Assembly: GCA_014896295.1 (NCBI GenBank)
Contig: JADBKR010000008.1
Location: 558,001 to 622,000 of the forward strand
DNA length: 64,000 nt
Reading direction: 5' to 3'
From: Limnochordaceae bacterium
GTDB taxonomy: Bacteria; Bacillota; Limnochordia; Limnochordales; Geochordaceae
This document shows, piece by piece, positions 50,167-58,740 of the stretch. A program made the position numbers and the translations under genes. A model generated the notes under the pieces. That model saw only the letters and a list, made by a program, of their open reading frames with translations. It was not told the DNA's origin and ran no database searches. The number at the start of each line of letters is the position of its first letter. The first letter of the stretch is position 1.

Positions 50167-50447
50167 AAGTCACGACGATGACGCCGGCCACGGCGACCCG
50201 GTACGGTGTCCGTTACCGCGAAGGCGTGCTGGTGATCGACGTCTCCGCCGCCCATGCGCCGCGCGGGACCACGCTCCTGTTGCGCCGGCTGGACCTCATC
50301 CTCACGGTCAACGGCCACACGGTCACGAACGAATTGCAGCTGCGCCAGCGCCTCGCGGCCTACCGGGGCAGCGACTGGGTCGAACTCATCGTGCTGCGCT
50401 CGGGGCGGCTCATTCCGGTGCCGGTGCCGGTCGATGCCTTCGATTAG
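50163..50447 (+). CDS. PDZ-like domain protein
   Basis: 94 residues. GVLVIDVSAAHAPRGTTLLL, RRLDLILTVNGHTVTNELQL, and VELIVLRSGRLIPVPV follow the PDZ pattern of HtrA-type proteins, without any protease domain. GTG 50163 overlaps the preceding stop. See the preceding entry: it may be the C-terminal part of that protein, facing outside the membrane. Confidence 0.6.
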   Translation: MKVTTMTPATATRYGVRYREGVLVIDVSAAHAPRGTTLLLRRLDLILTVNGHTVTNELQLRQRLAAYRGSDWVELIVLRSGRLIPVPVPVDAFD

Positions 50448-50450
50448 CCG

Positions 50451-51698
50451 CTAGCCGCGCGCCACGACCTGGTGATAGCTCTTCTTGCCTTTTCGCAGGA
50501 GCAGGCGGCCCTGGCGGAGCTGGTCGGCGGTGACCAGGAAGTCCGCGTCCGCGACCCGCACCTCGTTGAGGTAGATGCCGCCTTGCGCGATGAGGCGACG
50601 TGCCTCGCTGCGGGACGGCACGAGCCCGCACTGCACGAGGAGCTCCACGATCCCGATGCCGCCGCTGAGCTCTTCGAGCGCCACCTCCGTGCTGGGGGCG
50701 CCCTCGAGAGCCTCTTCCATCCCGCCCTGCGACTCGAACAGCGCCTCTGCGGCCTGGCGGGCCTCTTCCGCCGCCTGCTGCCCGTGGACGAGCCGGGTCA
50801 CCTCGAAGGCCAGCACCTTCTTGGCCCGGTTGATCGCCTGCCCCTCGAGCTCTGACAGGGCGCGTACCTCGTCCATCGGAAGCAGGGTGTAGATGGCGAG
50901 AAACGAAGAGACGTCCTTGTCGTCGACGCTCCGCCAGTATTGGAAGAAGTCGTACGGGCTCGTCTTCGACGCGTCGAGCCAGACCGCGCCGGCCGCGGTC
51001 TTCCCCATTTTCTGGCCCGATGCGGTGACCGCCAGCGGGCACGTGAGCCCATAGGCAGCATCGTGCTCGAGGCGCCGGATCAGGTCGATCCCGGCGAGGA
51101 TGTTGGACCACTGATCGTCGCCGCCCGCCTGGAGCCGGCAGCCGTACCGCCGGTAGAGGGTCAGGAAGTCGTACGCCTGCAGCACCATGTAGTTGAACTC
51201 GATGAACGATAGCCCGCGCTCCATCCGCGTGCGGAAGGCGTCGGCCGTCAGCATCTGGTTGACGGAGAACTGCGACCCGATCTCCCGCAAGAAGTCGATA
51301 TAGCGTAGCTCGAGCAGCCACTCGGAGTTGTCGAGCAGCAGCGCCCGCCCGTTGCTGAAGTCGAGGAAGCGGCCGAGCTGCTCCTTGAAGCGCTGCGCGT
51401 TGTAGGCGATGGTCTCCCGGGTGAGGATGGGGCGAGCCTCGGTCCTGCCGCTGGGATCCCCGATCATGGCCGTGCCGCCGCCCACCAGAGCGATGGGCCG
51501 ATGGCCGGCGCGCTGCAGGTGGACCAGCATCATGATGGACCGCAGGTGACCGACGTGCAGGCTGTCAGCCGTCGGGTCGAATCCCACGTACACCGTGACG
51601 GGTTGGGTGTCGAGCAACCGCGCCAGCTCGTCTTCGCGGGTCACCTGAGCGACCAGGCCTCGCTCCCGCAGGAACGAGAGGACCCCTTTTGCGACCAC
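50451..51698 (-). CDS. tyrS: tyrosyl-tRNA synthetase
   Basis: 415 residues. Class I motifs HVGH (in DSLHVGHLRS) and KMGKT (KMSKS position), MIGDPSGRTE, and the tyrosine-site NYMVLQAYDF and QAGGDDQWSNI. A C-terminal S4 domain (PSRSEARRLIAQGGIYLNEV). No T-box leader was found upstream. Confidence 0.96.
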   Translation of the reverse strand: MVAKGVLSFLRERGLVAQVTREDELARLLDTQPVTVYVGFDPTADSLHVGHLRSIMMLVHLQRAGHRPIALVGGGTAMIGDPSGRTEARPILTRETIAYNAQRFKEQLGRFLDFSNGRALLLDNSEWLLELRYIDFLREIGSQFSVNQMLTADAFRTRMERGLSFIEFNYMVLQAYDFLTLYRRYGCRLQAGGDDQWSNILAGIDLIRRLEHDAAYGLTCPLAVTASGQKMGKTAAGAVWLDASKTSPYDFFQYWRSVDDKDVSSFLAIYTLLPMDEVRALSELEGQAINRAKKVLAFEVTRLVHGQQAAEEARQAAEALFESQGGMEEALEGAPSTEVALEELSGGIGIVELLVQCGLVPSRSEARRLIAQGGIYLNEVRVADADFLVTADQLRQGRLLLRKGKKSYHQVVARG

Positions 51699-51890
51699 CG
51701 TCGTCCCTCCCGGCTGTCAGCCGTCACGTATCACGTGCGCCGGGCGCTGTCAAGCCGGGCTGCCGCGGCCGGGCACGCTCGGGGAAGGGGCTGGGCCCGT
51801 CGCGGCGTATCCTGAGCGGAGACGATGACGTCAGCGCGCTCTTCGCGTACCTCCACGCGGACATGCCACCCGGGTGAGCGGGCAGGCCCC
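51699..51890. other. intergenic region upstream of tyrS
   Basis: 192 bases between two minus-strand genes. No TGGNACCGCG T-box core and no clear promoter pair are visible. A plus-strand frame ending at 51877 (DDDVSALFAYLHADMPPG) looks protein-like at its end but has no plausible start. Confidence 0.3.
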
Positions 51891-52883
51891 TCACCACTGG
51901 GACCGGATGGCCTGCCGCCCGGTCAGGTAACGCTCCGCCGCCATGGCAGCGAGCGCCCCGTCGGCGGCGGCGATGACCGCCTGCCGGACTCGGCGGCACA
52001 ACACGTCGCCGGCCGCGAAGACCCCCGGCACGGAGGTCTGCATCTCGGTATCCACGACGACGCACCCTTCCGGAGTCGTGCGGACGGCTCCGTGCAAGAA
52101 GTCGACGGCGGGGCGGTTGCCCTGCAGGTAGACGAAGACCCCCCGCACGGGGAGCACCGCTTCCCCGCCGGTGCGCCGGGCGAGGCGAATCCCCTCGACC
52201 CGGCCGTTCCCGAAGATCTCCGATACCCTGTACGAACTCAACACCCGGACGTTGGGCGAGCGGATCAGGTGCTCCACCAGCGCCGGCTCGGCCTTGAACC
52301 TGGCGGAGGGCGTCACCACGTGCACCGTGGAGGCGAAGCGGGTGAGGTGCAGCGCCTCCTCGACCGCCTCGTCGTTTTCACCGACCACGGCCACTTCCTG
52401 CCCCTTGAAGAAAGCGGCATCGCAGGTAGCGCAGTAGCTGACCCCGCGCCCCACGTACGCCTCTTCGCCCGGCACGGGCCGGCTCTTGGCCATGGCGCCG
52501 GTGGCCACGACCACCGTCCGGGCCCGGTAGGTGCCGGTGGAGGCGATGACCTCCTTGGGATCGACCCGCACATCGGCGGAAAGCACCTGGGCGGTCACCA
52601 CCTCGGCTCCGAAGCTAGCCGCCTGCTGGCGGAAGCGCTCCAGCAATTCGAGCCCGGTGGTGACGCCGGGCACTCCGGGATAGTTTTCGATGTGGCCGGT
52701 CATCCCCAAGGCGCTGGCCCGCGGGTTTTTGTCCAGGACTACGGTCTTGAGGCCGGCCCGGGCTGCGTACATCGCGGCAGCGAGCCCGGCGGGCCCGCCC
52801 CCGATGATCGCTACGTCGTAAGTGGCCTCCAAAGGAGAGGCCCCGTCGGTTGCCATACCGTCCAAGCCGAGGTGCAGCTCCAT
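51891..52883 (-). CDS. thioredoxin-reductase-like flavoprotein lacking NADPH motifs
   Basis: 330 residues. FAD site IIGGGPAGLAAAMYAARAG, redox pair CATC in SYCATCDAAFF, and the C-terminal FAD motif VFAAGDVLCRRVRQAVIAAADG. The NADPH-binding GGGDSA is replaced by GENDEA, and the HRRxxxR that holds the 2'-phosphate by TPSARFK. It may use ferredoxin or NADH, as in ferredoxin-dependent flavin thioredoxin reductases; that is inference. Start ATG 52883; alternatives at 52898 (TTG) and 52856. Confidence 0.85.
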   Translation of the reverse strand: MELHLGLDGMATDGASPLEATYDVAIIGGGPAGLAAAMYAARAGLKTVVLDKNPRASALGMTGHIENYPGVPGVTTGLELLERFRQQAASFGAEVVTAQVLSADVRVDPKEVIASTGTYRARTVVVATGAMAKSRPVPGEEAYVGRGVSYCATCDAAFFKGQEVAVVGENDEAVEEALHLTRFASTVHVVTPSARFKAEPALVEHLIRSPNVRVLSSYRVSEIFGNGRVEGIRLARRTGGEAVLPVRGVFVYLQGNRPAVDFLHGAVRTTPEGCVVVDTEMQTSVPGVFAAGDVLCRRVRQAVIAAADGALAAMAAERYLTGRQAIRSQW

Positions 52884-53017
52884 GGGTACCGTGACCAACC
52901 TCCCCGAACATGTGGACGCGGCGGCGGGTGAGACTGAGCCACCGCGCCACGGTTGATGATACCCGTGGGGGTAGGGGTATGTCAACCGAGGGGCTCGCAG
53001 CAAGAGGGGGCTGGGCC

Positions 53018-53572
53018 ATGCATTCAAGAGGATGGAGGCTGTGGATCTTCGCTGGGGTGGCGGCAGTGGTGGCGGCCGCAGCCTACGCAGGTGTCGCCGG
53101 GAGGCGGCCGCCACGCTCGATTCCGGAGACCGCCGCGCCCCAGGCAACGGCCGCCCAGGTGGCGCGGCTGTTGGAGAAGGTGCCGGAGTCGTACCTGCAG
53201 ATGCAGGTGCCCCCGGCCGTGGCCAGCGATCAGACGGCCGAGAGGCGGGCGCCGGCGCAGTACCGTCTTTACTGCGCCTCCTGTCATGGCGAGCGCGGCG
53301 ATGGCACGGGGGCAGGCGGCGTGGCGCTCCACCCGCGCCCGATCGACTTCACCGATCCCGCCTTCCGGGACAGCCCGCCCGGTGCCGCCTACTACATCAT
53401 CGCTCATGGGAGCCAGGGCACGGGCATGGCTCCCTGGCGGGGTGCGCTGTCGGATGCCGACATCTGGGCGCTCGTGCGCTACATCTACCGCGAGTTCGCG
53501 GGCCGGGACGTGGCCGCGGCGGTCGCGGGGCCCGACCCGGCGCCGGATCCGGAAGGCGTCACCGCCAGGTAG
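53018..53572 (+). CDS. membrane-anchored monohaem cytochrome c
   Basis: 184 residues. N-terminal signal anchor (LWIFAGVAAVVAAAAYAGVA), haem motif CASCH in YRLYCASCHGERGDG, and the axial methionine in GSQGTGMAPWRG. Carries electrons outside the membrane. ATG 53018 with AAGAGGGGG eight bases ahead; ATG 52979 would add 13 residues. It overlaps the convergent CtaG-CuA gene by 88 bases. Confidence 0.88.
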   Translation: MHSRGWRLWIFAGVAAVVAAAAYAGVAGRRPPRSIPETAAPQATAAQVARLLEKVPESYLQMQVPPAVASDQTAERRAPAQYRLYCASCHGERGDGTGAGGVALHPRPIDFTDPAFRDSPPGAAYYIIAHGSQGTGMAPWRGALSDADIWALVRYIYREFAGRDVAAAVAGPDPAPDPEGVTAR

Positions 53573-55005
53573 CTCGCCATGGGCTCTCGGTCCATCCCGC
53601 ACAGCTGGGTGCAGACGATGGGCAACCGGCCGCGCCCGGGCGCTCGGAAGACCACGCTCTCCCATCGGTCCGGCATCAGCAGCCGGTCGAGCCCGATCTC
53701 CGGTATCGCGAAGCTATGCACGGTATCCAGCGACGTGGCCCGTACCTCGACCCGGACTCCCGGCGGCACGACCAGGTGCCCCAGGACGAGGTCGTCCCGG
53801 CCCGCCGGGTCCGAGGGGTCCAGCCCGGCCGGGTTGCCGGGCCCTGCTGCGGCCGCGTCGATCCGCCCGAACCGGCCGTCGGAGCCCGGGTACACGAAGT
53901 ACCAGGTAAGGCCCGCCGCTACGGCCTCGACCCTCACCGAAGGCACTGCACGGCCGGGCAGACTCCCCGTCACCACTCCGTGTGCGAAAGCTACCGCCAG
54001 CGCGCCTGCCGCCGCCAGGGTGAGCGCCGGCCCCCACGGTCTTCCCCGGCCCCTGTGCAGCGCCTCCAGGGTTGCCGGCCGCCGCGTGCGAACGGAGGAG
54101 GGGGCCTCGGCTGCACCGTCGGGCACCCGGGCCCGCGCCGCCTCCCGGCGCAGGTAGCGGGAGAGCAGGGAGCCGATGGCCACGGCGTAGACTGTGTTGT
54201 CCGCGACCCACATGAGGCCTCCGCCCAGCGCGAGGTCGGCCTCAGGGCTCAAGCCCCACAGCCGGGGCGCGGCGGCGTACGTGGGGTAGAGCGGCCGCCC
54301 GGCCAGGGCGATGGCGAAACTCACCAGCCAGTCGACGATGCTCGAGGCCACCAGGCCTGCGAGGCGAGCAGGGGGCGTCGCCCTGACGGCGTGGGCGGGG
54401 GCCATCACCACGCTCCACATCCCCAAGGCCGTGACGAGGAACAGCAGGTGCTGCGCGGCATGGACGGCGTCGCTTCGCAGCCCCGCCTCGTACAGGGCCG
54501 GAAGGTGCCATGCGACCAGGTTGAGGTTGTAGGCCACGAAGGCAGGGGCACCCGTTCCGATCCACCGCAAGACGGAGCCCACGAACGGCAAGCCGCGGGC
54601 TCTTCCCCACGCCCGTTCGGGGATCGCGGAGGCGAGCAGCGGCGCGGCGACCATGATGAGCAAGAAATGCTGGGCCATGTGCAGAGTGAACAGGAAATGG
54701 TCGGCGCCGCGGTCCAGCGGCGACTCCAGCGCGACGTAGACGACGGCGACGCCGAGCGCCCACCGCCCCGCCTGGCGGCGCGTCCCGCCGAAAAGCCGGT
54801 GGATACGGGCGTACGCGAGGCAGGCGAGGACGGACACGACGAGGACTCCGGGCTCCACGTGCCAGTCCGTCCAGCGCAGCACGGCTTCCGGATGGGGGTC
54901 TCCGCCATGGGCCCGGGCCACGGCGGCCCACGCGAGCACGGCCAGGGCTCCGGCCGCCCCCCGAGCTGCGCCCCGCACCATGCCTTGCCCGTGTACGCGA
55001 CGCAT
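53485..55005 (-). CDS. CtaG-like membrane protein fused to a cytochrome oxidase CuA-type domain
   Basis: 506 residues. Signal-like N-terminus (cleavage near VARAHGG), then seven or so helices of caa3_CtaG type with histidine clusters (FTLHMAQHFLLIMVAAPLL, HAAQHLLFLVTALG), ending near 300. After a linker and a helix (about 325-345) comes a COX2-like cupredoxin: VRVEAVAAGLTWYFVYPG, TVHSFAIPEIGLDRLL, PIVCTQLCGMDREPM. Of the CuA ligands the first His, both Cys and the Met remain, but the His after the second Cys is absent. CtaG proteins assist cytochrome oxidase assembly. Confidence 0.87.
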   Translation of the reverse strand: MRRVHGQGMVRGAARGAAGALAVLAWAAVARAHGGDPHPEAVLRWTDWHVEPGVLVVSVLACLAYARIHRLFGGTRRQAGRWALGVAVVYVALESPLDRGADHFLFTLHMAQHFLLIMVAAPLLASAIPERAWGRARGLPFVGSVLRWIGTGAPAFVAYNLNLVAWHLPALYEAGLRSDAVHAAQHLLFLVTALGMWSVVMAPAHAVRATPPARLAGLVASSIVDWLVSFAIALAGRPLYPTYAAAPRLWGLSPEADLALGGGLMWVADNTVYAVAIGSLLSRYLRREAARARVPDGAAEAPSSVRTRRPATLEALHRGRGRPWGPALTLAAAGALAVAFAHGVVTGSLPGRAVPSVRVEAVAAGLTWYFVYPGSDGRFGRIDAAAAGPGNPAGLDPSDPAGRDDLVLGHLVVPPGVRVEVRATSLDTVHSFAIPEIGLDRLLMPDRWESVVFRAPGRGRLPIVCTQLCGMDREPMASYLAVTPSGSGAGSGPATAAATSRPANSR

Positions 55006-55089
55006 CGTACTGATACCTTACCGTATCGCGCACCAGGATGCAGCCGTGCCCCGGCCGGGCAGCGCCTCCGTCCCGGGCGGGTGCGGCGC

Positions 55090-55980
55090 TCACTCTACCC
55101 AGTACCCCACTCCCACGATCCCGGGCCCGGCGTGAGCGCCCATGGCGGGCGTGAACGGGGCCACGTGCCATTCGGCCACGTCGACTTCGGCCCGTACGGC
55201 ATCGAGCAGCCACCGGGCGTCTTCGGGCGCGTCCGACTCCAGCACTGCCAGGTGTAGCCGCCCGCGCCGCCCGTCCCGGCGCACCTCTTCGATGATCCGC
55301 TGCAGGGCGGCCGCTTTGCTGCGGGTGATGGCCAGGGGCTCCACCCTGCCGTCGCCCTCGATCGCCAGGATGGGGATGACTCCCAGCGCCGCACCCAGGC
55401 GGGCCAGCGCCTGCACGACCCGCCCCCCGCGCCGCAGGTAGCCGAGTTCGGGTACGAGGGCGTACACCTTGGTCCGAGGCCGGACCTCCTCGATCCGGCG
55501 AGCGATCGCCTCCACGCCCGCCCCCCTCGAGGCCGCTCGGGCCGCCTCGATGGCGATCCACCCCTGCGCGCTCGCTGCCGTACGAGAATCGATGACCGTG
55601 ACCGGCACGGGGCTCTCCTCGGCCGCGAGCCGGGCGTTGTTGAACACCCCGCTGAACTCGCGGGCCAGGGTCACCGCCACGATCTGGCGAGCCCCCTCGC
55701 GGGCGAGGCGCTCGAAGGCTTGCAGGAAGTCGCCCACGGAGGGGGCCGACGTGGTGATCGCGTTGCCCTCCCGCAGCTTGCGGTAGACCGCGCGCGGCTC
55801 GATGTCGAGGCCGTCCCGGTACTGCTCTCCCCCGACCTGGATCCAGAGGGGGACGATCTCCAGCCCGACGGCGCGGGCGATGGCCAGAGGCACGCACGCC
55901 ACGGAGTCCGTCACGACCCGTACCGCACCCGGCCGGGCCGGGCTCGCACGCCCGGAAGCTACCCCAGCTGTCGCGCTCAC
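55090..55980 (-). CDS. DegV family fatty-acid-binding protein (FakB-like)
   Basis: 296 residues. N-terminal VRVVTDSVACVPLAIARAVG, TSAPSVGDFLQAF, VTLAREFSGVFNNARLAAE, and VIDSRTAASAQGW match DegV/FakB, which presents fatty acids to the kinase FakA. GTG 55980 overlaps the plsY stop (GTGA). The partner FakA is not in the window. Confidence 0.92.
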   Translation of the reverse strand: MSATAGVASGRASPARPGAVRVVTDSVACVPLAIARAVGLEIVPLWIQVGGEQYRDGLDIEPRAVYRKLREGNAITTSAPSVGDFLQAFERLAREGARQIVAVTLAREFSGVFNNARLAAEESPVPVTVIDSRTAASAQGWIAIEAARAASRGAGVEAIARRIEEVRPRTKVYALVPELGYLRRGGRVVQALARLGAALGVIPILAIEGDGRVEPLAITRSKAAALQRIIEEVRRDGRRGRLHLAVLESDAPEDARWLLDAVRAEVDVAEWHVAPFTPAMGAHAGPGIVGVGYWVE

Positions 55981-56561
55981 GGGCGAGAGAGCAGGATGGG
56001 TTGCCCGGCTCGAATCCGGGCCTTCACCCACGACGCTTGCCGAAGGGCGACGAGCAGCATGACGGCCAGGGCTGCCTGGATCTTGAGCGCCGGAGCGCCG
56101 CCTGCCCACATGGTGAGCAGGCCGACGGGGAAGGCCACCACTCCCACCATCGGCACCCAGCCCCGCCTCCACGCGGCGATGGCCCCCAGCACGTAGCCGG
56201 GAAGCACATGGGCCAGATCGAGGCAGAAGAGCGCCCCCGTGGCGGCGGCCAGGCCCCTTCCCCCCCGCCACCGCCGGTACCAGGGCCAGTTGTGGCCAGC
56301 CACCGGAGCGGCGGCGGCCGCTATCATCCAGGCGCCGGTCATGCCCACCTTTTGCGCCAGGGCGACGGGAATGGCCCCTTTGACGAGGTCGAAGGCCGTG
56401 ACCAGGACACCGGCGGCCGGCCCGGCGAGCCGCCAGGTGCCCGCGCCTCCCGGGTTGTCGTCCTGCTCGTCGGCGCTCAGACCGGTGCGGCGGCGCACGA
56501 TCCAGTCGCCGGGCAAGAGCGAGCCCAACAGATACCCCCCGATGACGACGAGCCAGTGCAT
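55977..56561 (-). CDS. plsY: PlsY-like glycerol-3-phosphate acyltransferase
   Basis: 194 residues, five or so helices. Family motifs present in altered form: GYLLGSLLPGDWIV, NPGGAGTWRLAGPAAGV (usually NPGATNVLR), and GHNWPWYRRWRGGRGLA (usually GHxFPxFxxFKGGKG). PlsY transfers acyl from acyl-phosphate to glycerol-3-phosphate. The changed motifs suggest a divergent or specialized member. Confidence 0.82.
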   Translation of the reverse strand: MHWLVVIGGYLLGSLLPGDWIVRRRTGLSADEQDDNPGGAGTWRLAGPAAGVLVTAFDLVKGAIPVALAQKVGMTGAWMIAAAAAPVAGHNWPWYRRWRGGRGLAAATGALFCLDLAHVLPGYVLGAIAAWRRGWVPMVGVVAFPVGLLTMWAGGAPALKIQAALAVMLLVALRQASWVKARIRAGQPILLSRP

Positions 56562-56640
56562 GGCACCGCCCCGCTTTCGTCGCTCCCAGGGTATTAGTTA
56601 TAGCAGGCACCCTACCCAAAACCCTCTGGGGGTGAGGCGT

Positions 56641-57018
56641 GTGGCGCTCCGCCTCAAGCGGGTCTACGACGCCATCGAGCCGGACGACGGGATACGCGTG
56701 CTCGTCACCTATTACTGGCCCCGGGGCATCCCCAAGACGAGCGTGGACCGGTGGTACCGGGCCCTCGGCACGCCTCCCGCCCTGCTCAAGCCCTGGCAGC
56801 AAGGGAAGGTCCCCCGAGACCGGTTCGTCTCCCTCTACCGGACGGCCGTGGAGACGGAAGAGGCCCGGGGTCTCATCCGGGAACTCGCCGCTCTGGCCCG
56901 GGAGCAGACCGTGACGCTCCTGACCAGCTTTCGCGACCTGGAACACTCCCACCTGCCGATCCTCCGCCAGCTGATCGAAGAGGAGGCTTCCCGCCTGGCG
57001 CCGAAGCCGCCCTCTTGA
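56641..57018 (+). CDS. DUF488 family protein
   Basis: 125 residues from GTG 56641. KRVYDAIEPDDGIRVLVTYY, WPRGIPKTSVDRWYRALGTP and TLLTSFRDLEHSHLPILRQL match DUF488 (YeaO-like), whose function is unknown. A GGGGGTGAGG ribosome site is three bases ahead. Ends three bases before the MFS gene, so the two are likely co-transcribed. Confidence 0.85.
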   Translation: MALRLKRVYDAIEPDDGIRVLVTYYWPRGIPKTSVDRWYRALGTPPALLKPWQQGKVPRDRFVSLYRTAVETEEARGLIRELAALAREQTVTLLTSFRDLEHSHLPILRQLIEEEASRLAPKPPS

Positions 57019-57021
57019 GGC

Positions 57022-58740
57022 ATGAGCCAGATCCTGCTGCCATCGGCGCCGGAGTTTCGGCAGCTACCACCGCCGGCCATCCGAAGCCTGCGAGCCTCGG
57101 TCCTCGATGGAGCGTTCGCCCAGCTGATGGCCAGCCTGACCAGCGGCTTCCTGCTGACGGGCTTCGCCGTCGAGCTCGGGATGCGAGAGGCGCAGATCGG
57201 GCTTCTGGCGGCGCTTCCCGCATTCGGTAACCTTTCCCAGCTCCTGGGCCCCGCACTGGTGGCCCGCTGGGGCTCGCGCAAGGCGATGGCCGTGCGGCTG
57301 GCAGCTGCCGCGCGTCTTCTGTGGCTCGTCATGCTCTTTCTCCCGTTCGTCTCGCTGCCGGCTGCCGTCCTGTTCTTGGGCGCCATCGCCCTCAACAGCC
57401 TGCTGGGCGCGCTCTCCGGGGTGGCCTGGATGGCCTGGATGGCGGAGGTGGTGCCGGAGCAGGTACGGGGCAGGTTCTTCGGCCATCGCAACATGGTCGC
57501 CGGCCTCGTGGGCATGGTAGGAGCCTGGAGCGGCGGCCAGTTCATCGACTACTGGCGCGCCCGTCTTGTGCCCGCGGCCGCCGGCTGGCCCACTGCCGTC
57601 GCGACCCTGGTGACCCGGCCGGGGGCGGAGTTCTCGGTCGTCTACGCCGTGGCCCTGGGCGCGGGGCTCGCCTCCCTTGCGTTCCTCAGCCGGGTGGCGG
57701 AGCCCTCGGCGGCCGCCGGGGCGGCAGCGATGCCCGAGGGTCCGGACGGCGTGGCGCGCGCCGAAGTCTCCGCCATGGCCGAGCCGGCCGTGGGGAGCCC
57801 GGGAGCCGTCCTGGCCACCGTCTTTTCGGACCCCCCTTTTCGCAAGCTCCTCACCTTCGGTGTGGTGTGGGCCTTTGCCGTCGGCATCGGCGGGCCGTTC
57901 ATCGACCTCTACCAGGTGCGCAACCTGGGGCTACCCTTCGGCGTGCTGGCGCTGCTGGGCGTGGTCAATGGCCTTTTCAACATCCTCGGGATGCGAATCT
58001 GGGGGGAGTTCAGCGACCGGTGGGGCACGCTGCCCGCGCTGGCCATCTCCTCGGCCGGCGCAGCCGTGTTGCCGCTGCTCTGGGTCTTCGCGACGCCCGG
58101 TGCCTGGGGGATCCTGTGGCCGGCCAACGCCCTGTCGGGGTTGTCGTGGGCCGGAGTCGGCCTGGTTTCCTCCACCCTGCTGATGAAGATGGCCCCACGT
58201 GAAAAGAGCGCGGCGTACTTCGGTACGTACGCCGCCCTCACGGGCCTTGCAGGGGCCGTGGCTCCGGCAGTCGGAGGCTACCTGGGGTCCCTCTTGTCTT
58301 CCGCACGGCTCACGTTCGGGGGGCGGGAGCTCGAGGGGCTGCAGATCCTGTTCCTCATCACCGCCGTGGCCCGCATGCTGTCCCTTGCGCTGCTGCGAGG
58401 CGTGCGGCCGCCCAGGGAGCCGTCGCCGGAGCAACTGCTCGAGGCGCTCCAGAGCGCGCGCATCCGCGTCGTGCAGCCTGCCGTGCTGGCCGCGGGGCAG
58501 TGGGCCCAGTACGGGATGGCGACCGCCGAGAACCTGAGCGCCGCCGTCTCCCGCGGCAGCCTCGCCATGGAGGCGCAAGTCGAGAGCCTGGTGCAACTGG
58601 GCGAACGGATGGTGGCCCGCGCCGACCGCGCGTGGAGCCGCTGGGTCGAGCGCAGCGAACGTCTCTGCGCGAGGTGGATCAACGGGGTGTTCGATCGCAT
58701 GGAGCAAGCGCTGGCACGCTTGCGGAGGTGGTGGGAATGA
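57022..58740 (+). CDS. MFS transporter with helical C-terminal extension
   Basis: 572 residues, against about 400-450 usual. Twelve hydrophobic segments with a loop motif WMAEVVPEQVRGRFFGHRN typical of a Bacillota MFS group, a 50-residue Ala-rich central loop, and a 100-residue amphipathic extension after about 470 (MEAQVESLVQLGERMVARAD, ...FDRMEQALARLRRWWE). Substrate unknown. Its stop overlaps the next start (ATGA). Confidence 0.85.
   Translation: MSQILLPSAPEFRQLPPPAIRSLRASVLDGAFAQLMASLTSGFLLTGFAVELGMREAQIGLLAALPAFGNLSQLLGPALVARWGSRKAMAVRLAAAARLLWLVMLFLPFVSLPAAVLFLGAIALNSLLGALSGVAWMAWMAEVVPEQVRGRFFGHRNMVAGLVGMVGAWSGGQFIDYWRARLVPAAAGWPTAVATLVTRPGAEFSVVYAVALGAGLASLAFLSRVAEPSAAAGAAAMPEGPDGVARAEVSAMAEPAVGSPGAVLATVFSDPPFRKLLTFGVVWAFAVGIGGPFIDLYQVRNLGLPFGVLALLGVVNGLFNILGMRIWGEFSDRWGTLPALAISSAGAAVLPLLWVFATPGAWGILWPANALSGLSWAGVGLVSSTLLMKMAPREKSAAYFGTYAALTGLAGAVAPAVGGYLGSLLSSARLTFGGRELEGLQILFLITAVARMLSLALLRGVRPPREPSPEQLLEALQSARIRVVQPAVLAAGQWAQYGMATAENLSAAVSRGSLAMEAQVESLVQLGERMVARADRAWSRWVERSERLCARWINGVFDRMEQALARLRRWWE

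Noticed and set aside
51689-51877. 62-codon plus-strand frame upstream of the flavoprotein gene
   Set aside because: Starts inside tyrS on the opposite strand with no ribosome site; only its last 20 codons look protein-like.
51699-51890. T-box leader ahead of tyrS
   Set aside because: No TGGNACCGCG core or terminator/antiterminator pair was seen.
58190-58205. Second parS-like site containing CACGTGAAA
   Set aside because: Only one half-site matches; the other arm does not pair and it lies within the MFS gene.
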